Shown here piece after piece: positions 10,801 to 20,854 of a DNA stretch of 64,000 nucleotides. The notes below the pieces were generated by a model, which worked only from the letters and a program-made list of their open reading frames with translations, was not told the DNA's origin and ran no database searches. Numbering within the stretch: the first letter of the stretch is position 1; each line of letters starts with the position of its first letter. The DNA comes from Strix aluco (Eukaryota; Chordata; Aves; Strigiformes; Strigidae). Made by a program: the position numbers and the translations under genes. The stretch lies in contig NC_133942.1 in NCBI RefSeq assembly GCF_031877795.1, positions 2,790,001 to 2,854,000 on the forward strand, written 5' to 3'.

Positions 10801-11950
10801 CCCTCATTTCGGGGTGCGCGGGGAGGCAGGAGGAGCTTGAGGAGCTGTTCCCCATGGGGCAGGGGCTCTGCTTTGGCCAGCTCTGGCTGAAGCATTGGAA
10901 ACGTGGTGGGATGGAGAGCCCTGCTCCTCGGGGATATCCTGCAGTTTTCCATGGGTCTGGCAGCCAGAGTCTCTGGGTCACTCTCCCCATGGGGATGGAG
11001 CCCTCAAGGCTGTCAGGGTCGGTACCTGTCACATGCTGGAGAGATGTCCAGCAGGGTCCTGACCACCTCCCTGGGGCTCCACCTGATCAGCAGTAGCAGC
11101 AGCGAGTCCAGGCTGTGCCGGGCCGGCTCCGTGCGGATGTGCTCCACATTTTTGTGGATGCATCTCAGGATTTTTGGCACCTGGAGTGGACACAGATGAG
11201 GATGGTGCTGCCCTTCCCATCCCTGCTTGCTGCCTTTACATGGTTTTGGGTGCCCGAGCCAGCCGGGTTAGGGCAGGAGGGAAGAACAAGACTTGACACG
11301 TCTTGACACTGGACAGTCCAGCCACGGGGCACTTACATCGCTCATCCAGGACGCAGGGGCTCTCATGGCCATGTCCACGATTCCACTGCCCATCTGCCTG
11401 TCATGGGCGTCGTCCGCTGTCAAGGCCTCAATGGCCACAAGGAGAATGTCCGTCTTCTGAGAAGGCTGAAGATCTTCCCCAAACGCCTATGGGAGGAAGG
11501 ACGAGGAGATGATATGTCACACTGAGCTTGGCTGAGCAGCTCAACCACCTCTGGCTCCCTTTACTTGCACAAGCAGATGCCACAGACAAGGGTCCCAATG
11601 AGGGGGGAGCTCGTTACCATTGTCATGATTCTGCTGCGGAGCGAAGGAAGCGACCAGGTACTCTCAGCATCCCATCCCAATTCCTCTGGATTCTCCTCCA
11701 GCAGCACCTCATCTGCATGGAAACATGGAAGAGTTGGTAAGACAACAGCCATCTCGGCCAACAAGCCTCTCAAAGGGTGACAAGAGCTTGAAACAGGGGA
11801 AACGGGGTCCTGGCGTCAGCCCCCTCACTCACCGATCCGCAGCGGCTGGACCGTGGACACCTCGTGGGGCTCCGGCAGAGAGCTGCTCTCCCTGCAACCC
11901 CCTGTATCCTCCCAAGCCACCCTGGGGTGCCTGGGGGGTCTCTGCGCCAT
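7819..11950 (-). CDS. MROH-family (maestro HEAT-like repeat) protein, copy A, 12 exons
   Basis: Twelve minus-strand exons join with consistent GT-AG sites and phases into a 1,539-base ORF (512 aa): 11950-11833, 11712-11618, 11486-11337, 11180-11026, 10732-10585, 10278-10141, 9953-9777, 9465-9310, 8878-8777, 8395-8293, 8133-8074, 7955-7819 (TGA). The start was chosen because this ATG lies about 150 bases downstream of a TATA box, at the head of an exon with a clean donor. The protein is a run of paired helices typical of maestro HEAT-like repeats; recognisable family stretches are VVITNVICHMKWEEANRIAL (exon 7), VRELSIRLFKDVMKTVVG (exon 8) and VREEAVRFIG (exon 10). The family is known from MRO and MROH1-9; avian genomes hold many such genes and their function is largely unknown. 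No signal peptide or membrane segment is seen. I infer it is functional because no disruption is present. Which MROH subtype it is cannot be decided here. Confidence 0.9.
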
Positions 11951-12058
11951 CCTCAAAAGTGGAGGAAAGTGTATGAGGGACAGTGGGGGGGTTCAGCTTA
12001 AGGTAAACACCGGGGGCGGTGGGGAAAGACGTGGGCTGTGCTCAGGAGTCTCCTCACT

Positions 12059-12180
12059 GTGCTCCTGCCCTGTCCCTTCCCCGTCTTGTCAGACACTGCT
12101 TATATAGGGTGCCGTGGGGTGACACGGAGGGGTGTCACAAAGGGGTGTCACAAAGGGGGCTCACATTGTGATGTCACACA
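12059..12180 (-). promoter_or_regulatory. MROH copy A core promoter
   Basis: A TATA box reading TATATAAG on the minus strand lies at 12,099-12,106, about 150 bases upstream of the ATG. Farther upstream are two to three direct copies of TTTGTGACACCCC and a CRE-like TGACATCA (minus strand; TGATGTCA on plus at 12,169-12,176). All are preserved in copy B. A CRE/TATA promoter would fit germline expression, but that is inference. Confidence 0.65.
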
Positions 12181-12412
12181 GGCTGGGTGGGGCCGGGGTT
12201 CCGCTGCGGGGGGTAGGGACCCAGCTCGCCACTGGGCCATGGCTCCTCTCGGGCTGCCCCCAGGCCCCCATCATGTCCCCTCAGGACCTTCCTGTATCCA
12301 CCGGCTCCTCCCGGAGGGTTCACACACCCCAGCACAGACCCCGGACCTTCTGCCTTGATCCCGACAGAAACACTCCAGACTGCCCCATCTCTCCTTTGCG
12401 CTCACCTGAAGC

Positions 12413-12712
12413 GCCGAGACACCCTGCCCTGCCACCCCCACAGCCCTGGTCCCGGGAGGGGGTAGCGGGGAAAGTGCCCCCTCCACGCCCGGCGCCCTCC
12501 GAGGGAGTGAAGCGACGCTCTGTCCTGCCCCCCCACCAGCCCCCGCCGTCTCTGCCCCCCCCGTGGGGACCCCCGGGAGGAGGGAGCCTCGCCCGGCCCC
12601 TGCAAGGGAGCAGCCACTCTGGGTGAGTACAGCGGGACCCTGGAACGGCAGCAGGTTTTGGGGGGGAAAAGGGGAAAAACAAAACAGAAAAGCAGCTTCA
12701 CGCCCCTCGGGC
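12413..12712. repeat. Inverted repeat arm 2 (pairs with 4,811-5,106)
   Basis: Reverse complement of the first arm with scattered substitutions. It begins exactly where the MROH duplicon homology stops; the two sequences share GCG at the join. Confidence 0.85.
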
Positions 12713-14235
12713 TGCCACGTGTCCTGCCATCCTGCTCTCCTCCAAAACAGCTCCTGGATCGGGAGGTTGGGGGGTAGCTCTGAGCACACCCAGCATGGCC
12801 TGGGCACTGCAGACGGGGGTGGAAGGTGGACAGGAGCCTTCTCTGACCAGTGGTGTCTGGTTTCTCTCCCCAGAGTGCCAGCATCTCATCAGGTGGTGGT
12901 TGTCCTCGCGGCCTTCAGACAGACCATCTCTGGAGGACATTTTCAACCACTCCTGGCTGCGAGGCACTCACCTGCCCTAGGAGATGGCAGAGACCCCACC
13001 TGCACGGTTTGGCCCGGGACCCTGGCACATAACAGCTCCAGGCTTCTCCTGGCCATAAGAAGCAAAGAAGACCAGGCTTCCTCACCACCGCAGCACTGAG
13101 CAGGGATCGTCGGGAACACGCACAACCTGTCCCGAAGCTGGGCTGGAGACCTGATCTTCCAAGTGCTGGTGGCCACCACCCCACCCAGCTGTCCTGGGCT
13201 CCATCTGAATGACCCTGTCTTGTTTGCTGGTCTTGCCAGTAATTTTTTTTTTATTTTTTGGTTTTGGTTCTGTTATTGGTGGAGAGAGGAGACCTTTTTG
13301 CAAACCATCTGGTTTTGGTGGCTCCCAAACATCTCCCTGACCACCTGAATTCGGGATGGCGAGAGGATCAGAGACCTTATTGCAAGAGAAGCTTCAACGG
13401 GGGAAAAACAGTGGCCGAATGGCTGCCGCCTCCGCTGTCACCGTGCTCGAGTGCCTTCAGCTGAGATCTGGGCTGTGCTGGAGGAAATACTTGAATTTCC
13501 CTACACTGCTGCTTTTCCAAGAGTCGCCTGGGCATGTACTTCCTTTTCCCCCTTCAAAAAGAAAACAGGTCAGAAGACACCTGGGAGCCAAGCAGGCGAT
13601 CCCTCACCTCCCGTGCCTCCACCTCGCCTGGATTTTCTGGGTTTCTTTGCTTCCCGGTGCCCTCACGAATGCACAAACAATGCAAACCAACAGAGCTGTA
13701 AACGTGTTCAGTTATATAGGGGCGAAGTTTGATGTACAGTTGTTAATAGTGATAACGTTTTACCTTTTATTCTTTTTTCCAGTTTTTGTTTTTAATTTAT
13801 TTCCATGGATTTGTTTATTACAGAGAGAGTTCTAGCCAGCAGGATAACTTATTTATTTATTTATAATTCCCGTGGGTTTCCAACCCACGCTTGCTCCCAC
13901 AGCTGCTGCCCCCCCGGTTTTCTGTTCGGGCCTTCCCTCCGTGTCTGCCCCGTGCCCATCCCCACCCGCAGTGTTTCTGGCTGGCGGGGTGCGGAGCGGC
14001 TGCCTGCTCCCCAGCTCTCTCTGTACAGAGTTCTGGTTGCTCTTGTTCCCTTGCCAGGTGTTTTGGTTTTCCCCGCGGGTGTCTTGTTTGGGGCTGGGGA
14101 GGGGGGAGCTGCTCCGGGCTGTCCGCGCTGTCAAGTCTTTATATGTTTTAGCTGGCGGGTTTTTTCTTAGTAGTTCATATTGTACAGGGAAATTCAGAAA
14201 TTTTGTATTTTGTTAGTGCGGTTTTAAATAAAAAC
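12413..14235 (+). pseudogene. PIM1-like kinase, truncated (part of exon 1 fused to last exon and 3' UTR)
   Basis: The plus strand holds the 3' part of a PIM1-like first exon (to a GTGAGT donor at about 12,626), a short intron, and a terminal coding exon from 12,874 (after CTCTCCCCAG) to the TAG at 12,978-12,980. This exon encodes [26 protein letters not shown] and GTHLP, the C-terminal lobe of PIM kinases. All central exons with ATP-binding and catalytic residues are absent, so no active kinase can be made. A long 3' UTR follows, with ATTTATTTATTTAT AU-rich elements near 13,850-13,865 and AATAAA at 14,227-14,232, features typical of the short-lived PIM1 mRNA. It is probably a deletion derivative of a duplicated PIM1-like gene. 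Confidence 0.75.
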
Positions 14236-16850
14236 AAACCACTTGACGTGACGGAGACATCCCTTTACTGCGGGGCGGGATGAAGGATGCTGCAAGCGTG
14301 CTGGGTCCCGGTGGCCACACCGTGGCGTGGCTACTGCGGGGCTACTGCGGGACCGCCCGTGTGTCTCCAGCTGAGACTAACCCCAAAGGCTCGCTGAGCC
14401 ACGTCAGCCAGGACCAGCCAGCTGACAGCCCCACGGGGAAGGCTGGACCCATCCCTCGGCGGGGTGTTTCCAGGGCCGACAGCTCCTGGCAGGTCTGGGA
14501 GGGATCGACGGGCTGTGGAGCCCTTTGCGTTTCCGTTCACCCGCAGGCTGGTGCGGAGCGTGTGCTGGGGACGGCGAGGGAACAACCATCAAAGTGACCT
14601 TGTGAAAGGCCGGGTGTTGTCAGCCACAGTAAATTTCAGTCAGGCAGATCCTGTTGCTCCGGCTCTGTTGGCACAGAGCGGGTGTTGGGTGCCGGGTGCC
14701 GGGGGTGAAGAAAGCCGCCGGCGGGCTGTGCCCACCTCCAGCTCGGCTGCGGCGAACGCGGAGCGAGAGGAAGTTGATCTTGGGATTACGAGAAGTCGGT
14801 CGCTGTCAGTCAGCGGCGGTAACGCTTCGCTCGAGCTTTTACCCTCCACCCTGTCAAACCCCACTTCCCAGCTCTGCGGTGCTTCGGCTTTGGGGGTGGT
14901 GGTTTTGGGTTTTGTTTCCACTTTGGATTTTTTTTTTTTAAATTAACGTGCTGAATTTTGAAGCCCTGTTCCTGCTTGACCTCATGGCGCACCTGCTGCG
15001 CTGCGCACACAGGGCTGTGTCTGCCCCAAGGAAGGGGCACGTTTCCCCTTCTGCAGGTTACTTTGCAAGTCCCCCAGATCTCAGACAACAAAACCGTCCT
15101 TTCCTTTTCTTGCCCCCGGGCTTTCTTGCTTAAACCCCCCGTGCCCAGGCAGCAGTCCCTCTCCCAGGCTCACCCCGGGCTTGCCAGCACCGCTGTCCGA
15201 GCCGGGGGGCTGCTGTGCGAGGGAATGGGGGGTCCTGGAGCCACGTCCCAGCCTCGTGGGGTGACCTGGTGTGCTGTGTCACTGCTGTGCCTCCGCCTTC
15301 AGCAGAAAGCCTTAACTCAGTTTGTTTGTTTTGCCCTTTTTTTTTTTTTTTTAAACTCAGCTGCATCTTTCATCTCCTCAGGGCTGCTCCAAGCAGGAAG
15401 CGCAGCTCCACACGCCTTCAAAGTTTAGGCCTGTTTTGAGATGTGGTTTGTATTTAACCTCCTCTCTCGCTCGCTTTTTCCCCAGACCATCCGGGAAGCT
15501 GCTCTTACACAAAGCAAACCTCCCCGCCATGCTGCCTGCTACCGCGAGGAGCCTGAGCCCCTCGGGTGGCCGCCGTCCCCCTCGGCACCACCGAAACGCT
15601 CTGGCGGCTGCCCTGGCTGCGGGCTGAGCTCGGCCCCCCCTGCCCGTAAATGCTGGCTGACTGCTGCGGTGTTCCTTAGAAAACTCACCGCAGAAAGGCT
15701 GAGCAGGTCGGGCGCGGGGCTGGGGTTTCACAACTTTTTATTGCTCCCCGCTGTCAGCGGGGGAAGGACCCACATTTCGGAAAGCAGAAAAAAACGATGA
15801 AGCAGGAGCAGGATGAGATTTCAGACTGTTGGACCTCCCGCTCTGGGAGTACCAGAGTCCCGTGGATGTCTGAGGACTTGCAAAGGGCCAGCACTCATCA
15901 CACCTGTGGCTTCCTGTACCCACTCATCCCCAGCAAAGTTGCTTGGTGATGCAGAAAGGACTGGCCAGGGCAGCCTGCAGCCACAGCAACAGCGAGGGTT
16001 GTGTTTTGCACGTCCCTGTCTGGGACTGAGAGATGAGCAACAGCCAAACCCCTGCCACGGCTGGAACAACGCAGATGAGCACCGAGGAGAAAAACCCCCT
16101 GGGGAGCGGGGGCCGGGCTTGCCGCAGGGACCCCCAGAGCTGGAGACTCGGAGGTGGCATATCACCCCACGTCCTGCCGCAAGGAAAACATCCAGCTGCC
16201 CCCGAGGCGGCGTCTGAAACCCTTTGGCCCTTCTCAGCCCAGTGAGGCACAGGAGCTATTTTAAACACCTGCCTTAGGATGGGGTGAATTAGCAGCAAAC
16301 CAGGTGTCCCACGGCTCCACCCCCAGTAATGAATCCCAGTGGAAGTCGGTCTCCAAAGGCTTTTTGCCGATGGCCTGTGTGGCAACAGCACCACCTCCAC
16401 AGGGCAGGTGGGGAAACTGAGGCACGGAGCCCCAACCTGCTGGAGATCTTTTGCGGTGGAGCTTGGGCTCACCTGCCTTTCCCTGCCCTACCCCTCCTTA
16501 GGCTGGGACCAGCCGCAGAGGAGCTCCCAGCTTTAAACCCCTGATGGCCCCACATCCCCCAGGCAGGGGATTTAGTCCGCCAGGAGTCGAGACTAAAGCC
16601 CTGCACCCCCCTCAGCATGAACCCGGGGTGAAGCCTGTCCCTTCCCAGCCCTCCTCTGAAAAACAAACCCCGTGCTGTGACAGTGGGGGCGGCCAGGTGC
16701 TGGTGTCAGGCACCTGTAGCCCCGCTCCAGACCAGAGTCTCATGTGTTGGGGTTTACACCGACCTTCCTGAGAGTGGGATCTGCGCTAACCCTGCCTGCG
16801 TGACACGTCGAAACTGCATCACTCGGCCGGAGAGTTGGTGGGGGTTTTGA
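14236..16850. other. GC-rich sequence with no recognised gene
   Basis: Downstream of the PIM1-like poly(A) site. Many GC-driven open frames occur, up to about 180 codons, without known motifs or supporting splice sites. A T-rich run lies near 15,337-15,352. A non-coding transcript cannot be excluded. Confidence 0.4.
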
Positions 16851-16865
16851 TGAGGAAAAAACCAC

Positions 16866-16871
16866 TTTATT
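16866..16871 (-). terminator. Poly(A) signal AATAAA, minus strand
   Basis: AATAAA on the minus strand at the end of an AT-rich stretch that looks like a 3' UTR (16,850-17,050). It lies downstream of the RNF31 exons and could end that transcript, but no connecting coding exons were identified. Confidence 0.4.
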
Positions 16872-17439
16872 CACTGTAAAACAAACAAATAAACAACAAC
16901 CGCAAAACCTTCCAGTGTGTAAAGTTGAGTCAAATTTCGCAGCTTCAGCCAAGGAAACATATTTTTTAAAGGGGAAACCAGTGTGATTCTTTCATCCTTT
17001 CCCAAGCTGTTGGTCCCCTCTCTCCAGGGTAATATTTCTGTGTCCCTGATCACTGTGTTTATCACAGCTGGGAGGGGGTTAAGCAACCCAAACATGCTGC
17101 TCCTGTTTCTCACTGAAGCAGCCGCACTGCAGGGACACCCCGGCACGCGTGTGCACCTGACCGGCTGCAGGGACGAGATCTGCCCCCGCTGCAGAAGCTC
17201 TTCAGGAAGGTGCAGGAGGCGCAGGCGCAGCCCCCACCTCGCTGCTGGTGTTGGGGGGCGGCCCCAGAGTCGGGGGGGGGTCCCTGTAGCGCTGGAGAGG
17301 AAAAAAAGAGGGTGAGGGACCCTACAGATCCCCGTAATGCCCCATAGGGGATCGGGGGGGTTGGGGGGGCTGTACCCTGGGGTCCCCCCATGGAGGCTGG
17401 CTGGGGGGGGTCCACCTGGAGGAGGAAGGGGGTGGGGGG

Positions 17440-17705
17440 ACACTCTCAGGATCTATAGGGGCTCTATAGGGGCCCTACAGACCCACACGAGACCCCAGGA
17501 GCACCCCCCAGGCCCTCCAGCCCCTCTACAGCCCCTCCAGCCCCCACAGCGCCGCCCTATAGATGCCCCATAGAGCACCCACAGCCCCTACAGAGCCCCT
17601 CTACAGCCCCCCCAGCCCCTGTAGAGCCCCCATAGAGCCCCCCCAGCCCCTATAGTGCTCCCTATAGCCCCCCCAGCCCCTATAGAGCCCCCCCCAGCCC
17701 CATAC
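17440..17705. repeat. C-rich CCCCTATAGAGCCC tandem repeat
   Basis: Many imperfect copies of a 20-30 base unit containing CCCCTATAGAGCCCCCCCAG, within the RNF31 intronic region. Confidence 0.7.
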
Positions 17706-17769
17706 GTGTGGGGCCATCCCCATCCATTATTGGCAGCAAATCGGCCACCAGCAGCCCCTGGGAGCAGGA

Positions 17770-18340
17770 AGAGGAGCCGCTCCCAGTTCACACCAGTACA
17801 GACCAGTATAAACCAGTGACACCCCCACTCTACCCCCTCTGTACATCCCTGGGCACCCCCAGCATAGCCCAGTGCCCCGCCCACCCCTCCCAGTGCCACC
17901 CAACCTCCCCCCAGTCCCTCCCAGTATAGCTGTGTGCTCCCCCCAGTCTCTCCCACTACCCCCCAGTCACTCCCAGTCCCCACTCACCTCAGCCCCCCTC
18001 CAGGATGTCAGTGAAGCACTGGGGGTTTGGGTGCTGGTTCGGGGGGGGGGGGGGGGGGGGGGGGGGGGAGGGGGGCGGCGGGGGAAGAGTCAGAGCCCTC
18101 CCAGTGCCCCCCAGTAAATCTCAGTGCCTCCCAGTACATCCCAGTATGTGCCAGTGACTCTCCTAGCACTCCCCAGTATACCCCAGTATGTCCCAGTGCC
18201 CTGCAGTACATACCAGTAACACTCCCAGTGCCCCCCACTATGTAGCAGTGACATTCCTAGTGCTCACCAATATCTCCCAGTATGTCCCAATGCCCCCCCC
18301 AGTCTGTCCTAACAACCTTCCCAGTGCCCCCCAGCACTCA
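17770..18340. repeat. CCCAGT minisatellite inside RNF31 intron
   Basis: Repeated CCCAGTATGTCCCAGTGCCC-type units of about 18-20 bases on the plus strand. It is the reverse complement of the arrays at 51,945-52,728 and 53,588-54,052. Confidence 0.8.
18041..18068 (+). repeat. Poly-G run of 28
   Basis: Uninterrupted G28 followed by AGGGGGG, immediately upstream (minus-strand sense) of a possible small RNF31 exon. It has strong G-quadruplex potential and is a likely site of sequencing error. Confidence 0.9.
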
Positions 18341-18559
18341 CAGCCAGCAACAGGTCCAGCTCGGCGCACAGCAGCAGGACATCAGCGGTGACAGTGGCCA
18401 CACGGGGGATTTGGGGACCCCCCACCCCAGGGGAGAAATTCAGCTCCTTCCCCGTCTCCTCCGTGTACCCCAACAGCTGCAGCACCCCCCGGCCCCCCTG
18501 CGGGGGAGGGGCACTGTCACTCGGGGAGGGACTTGGGCTATGGGGAGGGGGGGCAATTG

Positions 18560-18995
18560 GGGTATCCCAGGGGGGGAATTGGGGTCCTACAGCAGAATAC
18601 TGGGGTGCTGTAATGGGATACTGGGGTGATATGAGGGATACCGGGGTGATACTGGGAGTTCTGCGGTTGTATGGGGGAATACTGGGGTGCTATAGGGGAT
18701 ATTGGGGTGATATGGGGGATTGGGGTCCTATAGCAAAATACTGGGATGCTAGAGAGGGATATTGGGGTTCTGTGGGGGATACTGGGGTGATACAGGAGAT
18801 ATTTGGGTCCTATAGCAAAATATTGGGGTGCTTGAGAGGGATATTGGGGTGCTATTGGGGTTCTATGGGGAATATTGGGGTGATAAGGGGGGGTTGGCGT
18901 CCTATAATAAAATATTGGGGTGCTAAAGAAGAACATTGGTGTGATATTGGAGTTCTACAGGGGATATTGGGGTGATACGGGGGGATTGGGGCCCT
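18560..18995. repeat. TGGGGTGATATGGGGGATA minisatellite
   Basis: Imperfect tandem copies built from ATATTGGGGTGATA, GGGGTCCTATAGCAAAATA and GGGGTGCTATAGGGG modules, with a higher-order period of roughly 100 bases. It lies in the intron between the two PUB exons. The 195-codon open frame across it is a repeat artefact. Confidence 0.75.
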
Positions 18996-19999
18996 TGAGG
19001 TTTTGGGGTACCTGCACGGCATCGACAGTGCCACGGCAGACGGGGTTCCCGAAGCGGACGGCGCGGCAGTGCCGGGGGGGCTGGGCCACAGCAGGTTCTG
19101 GCCGTACTTCTCCAGGATGCTGAGCGCCATCTGCAGCCCCCCCAAACCCTGGGGCTGCCCCCCCGGTGCCTGGGGGGGACAGGGAGGGTCAGGGGGAGCC
19201 CCCAAACCTCCACCGCACCCCCACATCCCCCCACTCCCCCTCCCACCACCCCCCATACCCCATTTCCCCATATTTTGGGTGCCCCCCTCCTGCATTTTGG
19301 GGTGCCCCCGCCGTACCAGGCACAGGTTGTCAGGCAGCAGCGGGGCCCCATCCAGGTGCTGACACTTGTCTCGGGGGGGCAGGGGGCCCCCAAAATCGGG
19401 CTCAGCTCAGCTGGCATCGCCTCCCCAGGGTCCTGGGTCAGAGCCACCTCCAGTGCCGCACGCAGCGCCCCGAGATCGGGCAGGGGGGCCCCTCGCTGCC
19501 CCCTGGGGTTTGGGGGGACCTCCCTGGGTCGGGGGGTGGCCCCTCGGAGCGGTCCGCGATGGGGGGGCACCCCTGGGAGGACCCCGTGGTGTGGGGGGAG
19601 ACGTCAGGATCTCGGGGGGGGCCCTCAGAGGCCTCCGGGATGGGTGGGGACCCCCCAGGGTGTGCGGGGAGCCCCCTCTGCCGGGTCGGGGGCGCTGGGC
19701 TCGGCCTCTTCCGCCATCACCTGAGGGGTGAGAAACGGGGAGAAAAAGGGAAATTGGGGGGAGGGTGTGATAGCGAAAATAACGAGTTAACGGGGCAGTG
19801 GTGGCACTTATGGGGGCGCACCCCTCACCTGGGGTCCCCGAGGGGTTCTGCCCCCCAAAACCCCCCTGGCGGGGGGTGTCCCTCTCCCCACACTGTCAGG
19901 GGGTCCCATCCCCCGCTACCAAGTGCCCTGTCAGGGGGGTCCCCGGGGGTGGGAATGGGGGTGCGTGAGGGTCCGGGGGTACCAGGGAGAACTCGGGGA

Positions 20000-20640
20000 G
20001 CCCCGTCCCCAGCGCGGGGGGTGCCGCGGGGAGGGGGCGCCCAGCGGGGAGCCTCTGCCTACCTCAGGGGCCGGTGGAGAGGAGGGCGGGGAGAGAAGGA
20101 GGAAGAGGAAGAGGAAGAGGCAGCGGCGACAGCGCCCGTCCCAACCGGCGCCGCCTCAACAACGAGGGCGGTGGTGGATGAGGGGAGGAAAGCGCCTTCC
20201 CACCCTGCGGCCCTCACGCCGCGGCAACCCCGCACCCGAACAAGCTGCCCTCACCCGACATGGCGGCCGTGGCGTCACTCCGCACCCCCCTCCGCGTCCT
20301 GCGCATGAGCCTCGCTGGCCCCGCCCCCGCCCTGGCAATGCCCACTCTCCCCATGGCGGCCGCGGCATCGCCCCGCACCCCTCCTCCGCGTCCTGCGCAT
20401 GCGTTCCAATGGCCCCGCCCCTGCCCTGGCAATGCCCACACTCCCCATGGAGGACGCGGCGTCGCCAGACCCGCCCCTTCGTGCCTGCGCGGAGCCGCCT
20501 CCTTTTAGTCTCGCCCCTTCTTCCCACTCCCCTCAGGGCTACCATGATGGCGGCGGCGGCCCTGCGGCTCTGGCCGCTCCTCCGGGCCCTGCGGGCTCAG
20601 GTGAGGCGGGAAGGCGGGTAGGGGAGGACCTGGGGTGGGG
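20000..20640. promoter_or_regulatory. CpG-island, probable bidirectional promoter
   Basis: Dense CpG sequence between the RNF31 coding start (minus) and a plus-strand first exon at 20,544. Two imperfect copies of a block with GCATGCGC-like and CCCCGCCC boxes and the ATGGCGGCC motif (20,257-20,345 and 20,346-20,455) suggest NRF1/SP1/YY1-type sites. No TATA box was seen. Confidence 0.5.
20544..20600 (+). CDS. Short first coding exon, mitochondrial-presequence-like
   Basis: ATGATG in good context (ACC before it) opens 19 codons reading MMAAAALRLWPLLRALRAQ, ending at a CAG/GTGAGG donor. The leucine/arginine/alanine composition resembles a mitochondrial targeting peptide. No following exon was found; the block after a CAG acceptor at 20,844 is better explained as OXA1L on the opposite strand. 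PCK2 lies near RNF31 in mammals and is one possible identity, but nothing in the window proves it. Confidence 0.45.
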
Positions 20641-20854
20641 GGACCTCGGGTGGGGGGGACCTCGGGGGTGGCGTCACGCCCACGTCGCGGCCTCACTCCG
20701 CCCGGGGGGTGTGAACCCGGCGGCTCTGGGGGGGGTTGGGGTCCTCCCTCCCCTCTTCCCTTCCCCCTCCTCGCCGTTCCCTTCCCCGTCCTTCTCGGGG
20801 GGCACCAGGGGCCGGGACGTCCCGGCGAGCGCCCCGACTGCAGGTTGCGCGGAT

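Larger units (their letters stand above)
7403..12412. repeat. 5-kb segmental duplication, copy A
   Basis: This block aligns colinearly and in direct orientation with 58,772-63,831, from the CR1 tail through the LTR fragment and the complete MROH gene to the sequence upstream of its promoter. Most of it differs by only a few percent by eye, but 11,340-11,960 is clearly more divergent. Homology stops at CACCTGAAGCG, where copy A continues into PIM1-like sequence and copy B into other DNA. Confidence 0.95.
17702..19720 (-). pseudogene. RNF31: RNF31 (HOIP) 5' exons with PUB domain; frame-disrupted and incomplete
   Basis: Minus-strand exons match the N-terminal PUB domain of HOIP, the catalytic subunit of the linear-ubiquitin ligase LUBAC; the PUB domain binds OTULIN and p97. 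Exon 18,497-18,342 is exactly 52 codons, as in human, with GYTEETGKELNF, VATVTADVLLL and AELDLLLA. Exon 19,169-19,012 encodes MALSILEKYGQNLL and NPVCRGTVDAVQ but is 158 bases instead of 159; a C7 run (19,074-19,080) shifts the frame. Exon 19,720-19,317, with a candidate ATG at 19,717, needs further shifts in C or G runs to join MAEEAEP to CQHLDGAPLLPDNLCL. Possible small exons follow at about 18,030-17,995 and 17,752-17,702. The zinc-finger, UBA and RBR parts are absent. It is either a truncated copy or a real gene with homopolymer errors; both may apply. Confidence 0.75.

Noticed and set aside
11565-11617. Alternative donor extending MROH exon 2 to 11,565
   Set aside because: The GTAAAG donor is GCGAAT in copy B and gives the wrong phase for exon 3; the GTAACG/GTAATG donor at 11,617 is present in both copies and keeps phase 0.
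16871-17443. 190-codon minus-strand ORF as more of RNF31
   Set aside because: A CASCTF match to HOIP zinc fingers is too short, the surrounding cysteine spacing is wrong, and the remainder reads through 3'-UTR-like sequence.
18388-18975. 195-codon plus-strand ORF rich in YWG motifs
   Set aside because: It translates the TGGGGTGATA minisatellite in an RNF31 intron; no stop arises because of repeat composition.
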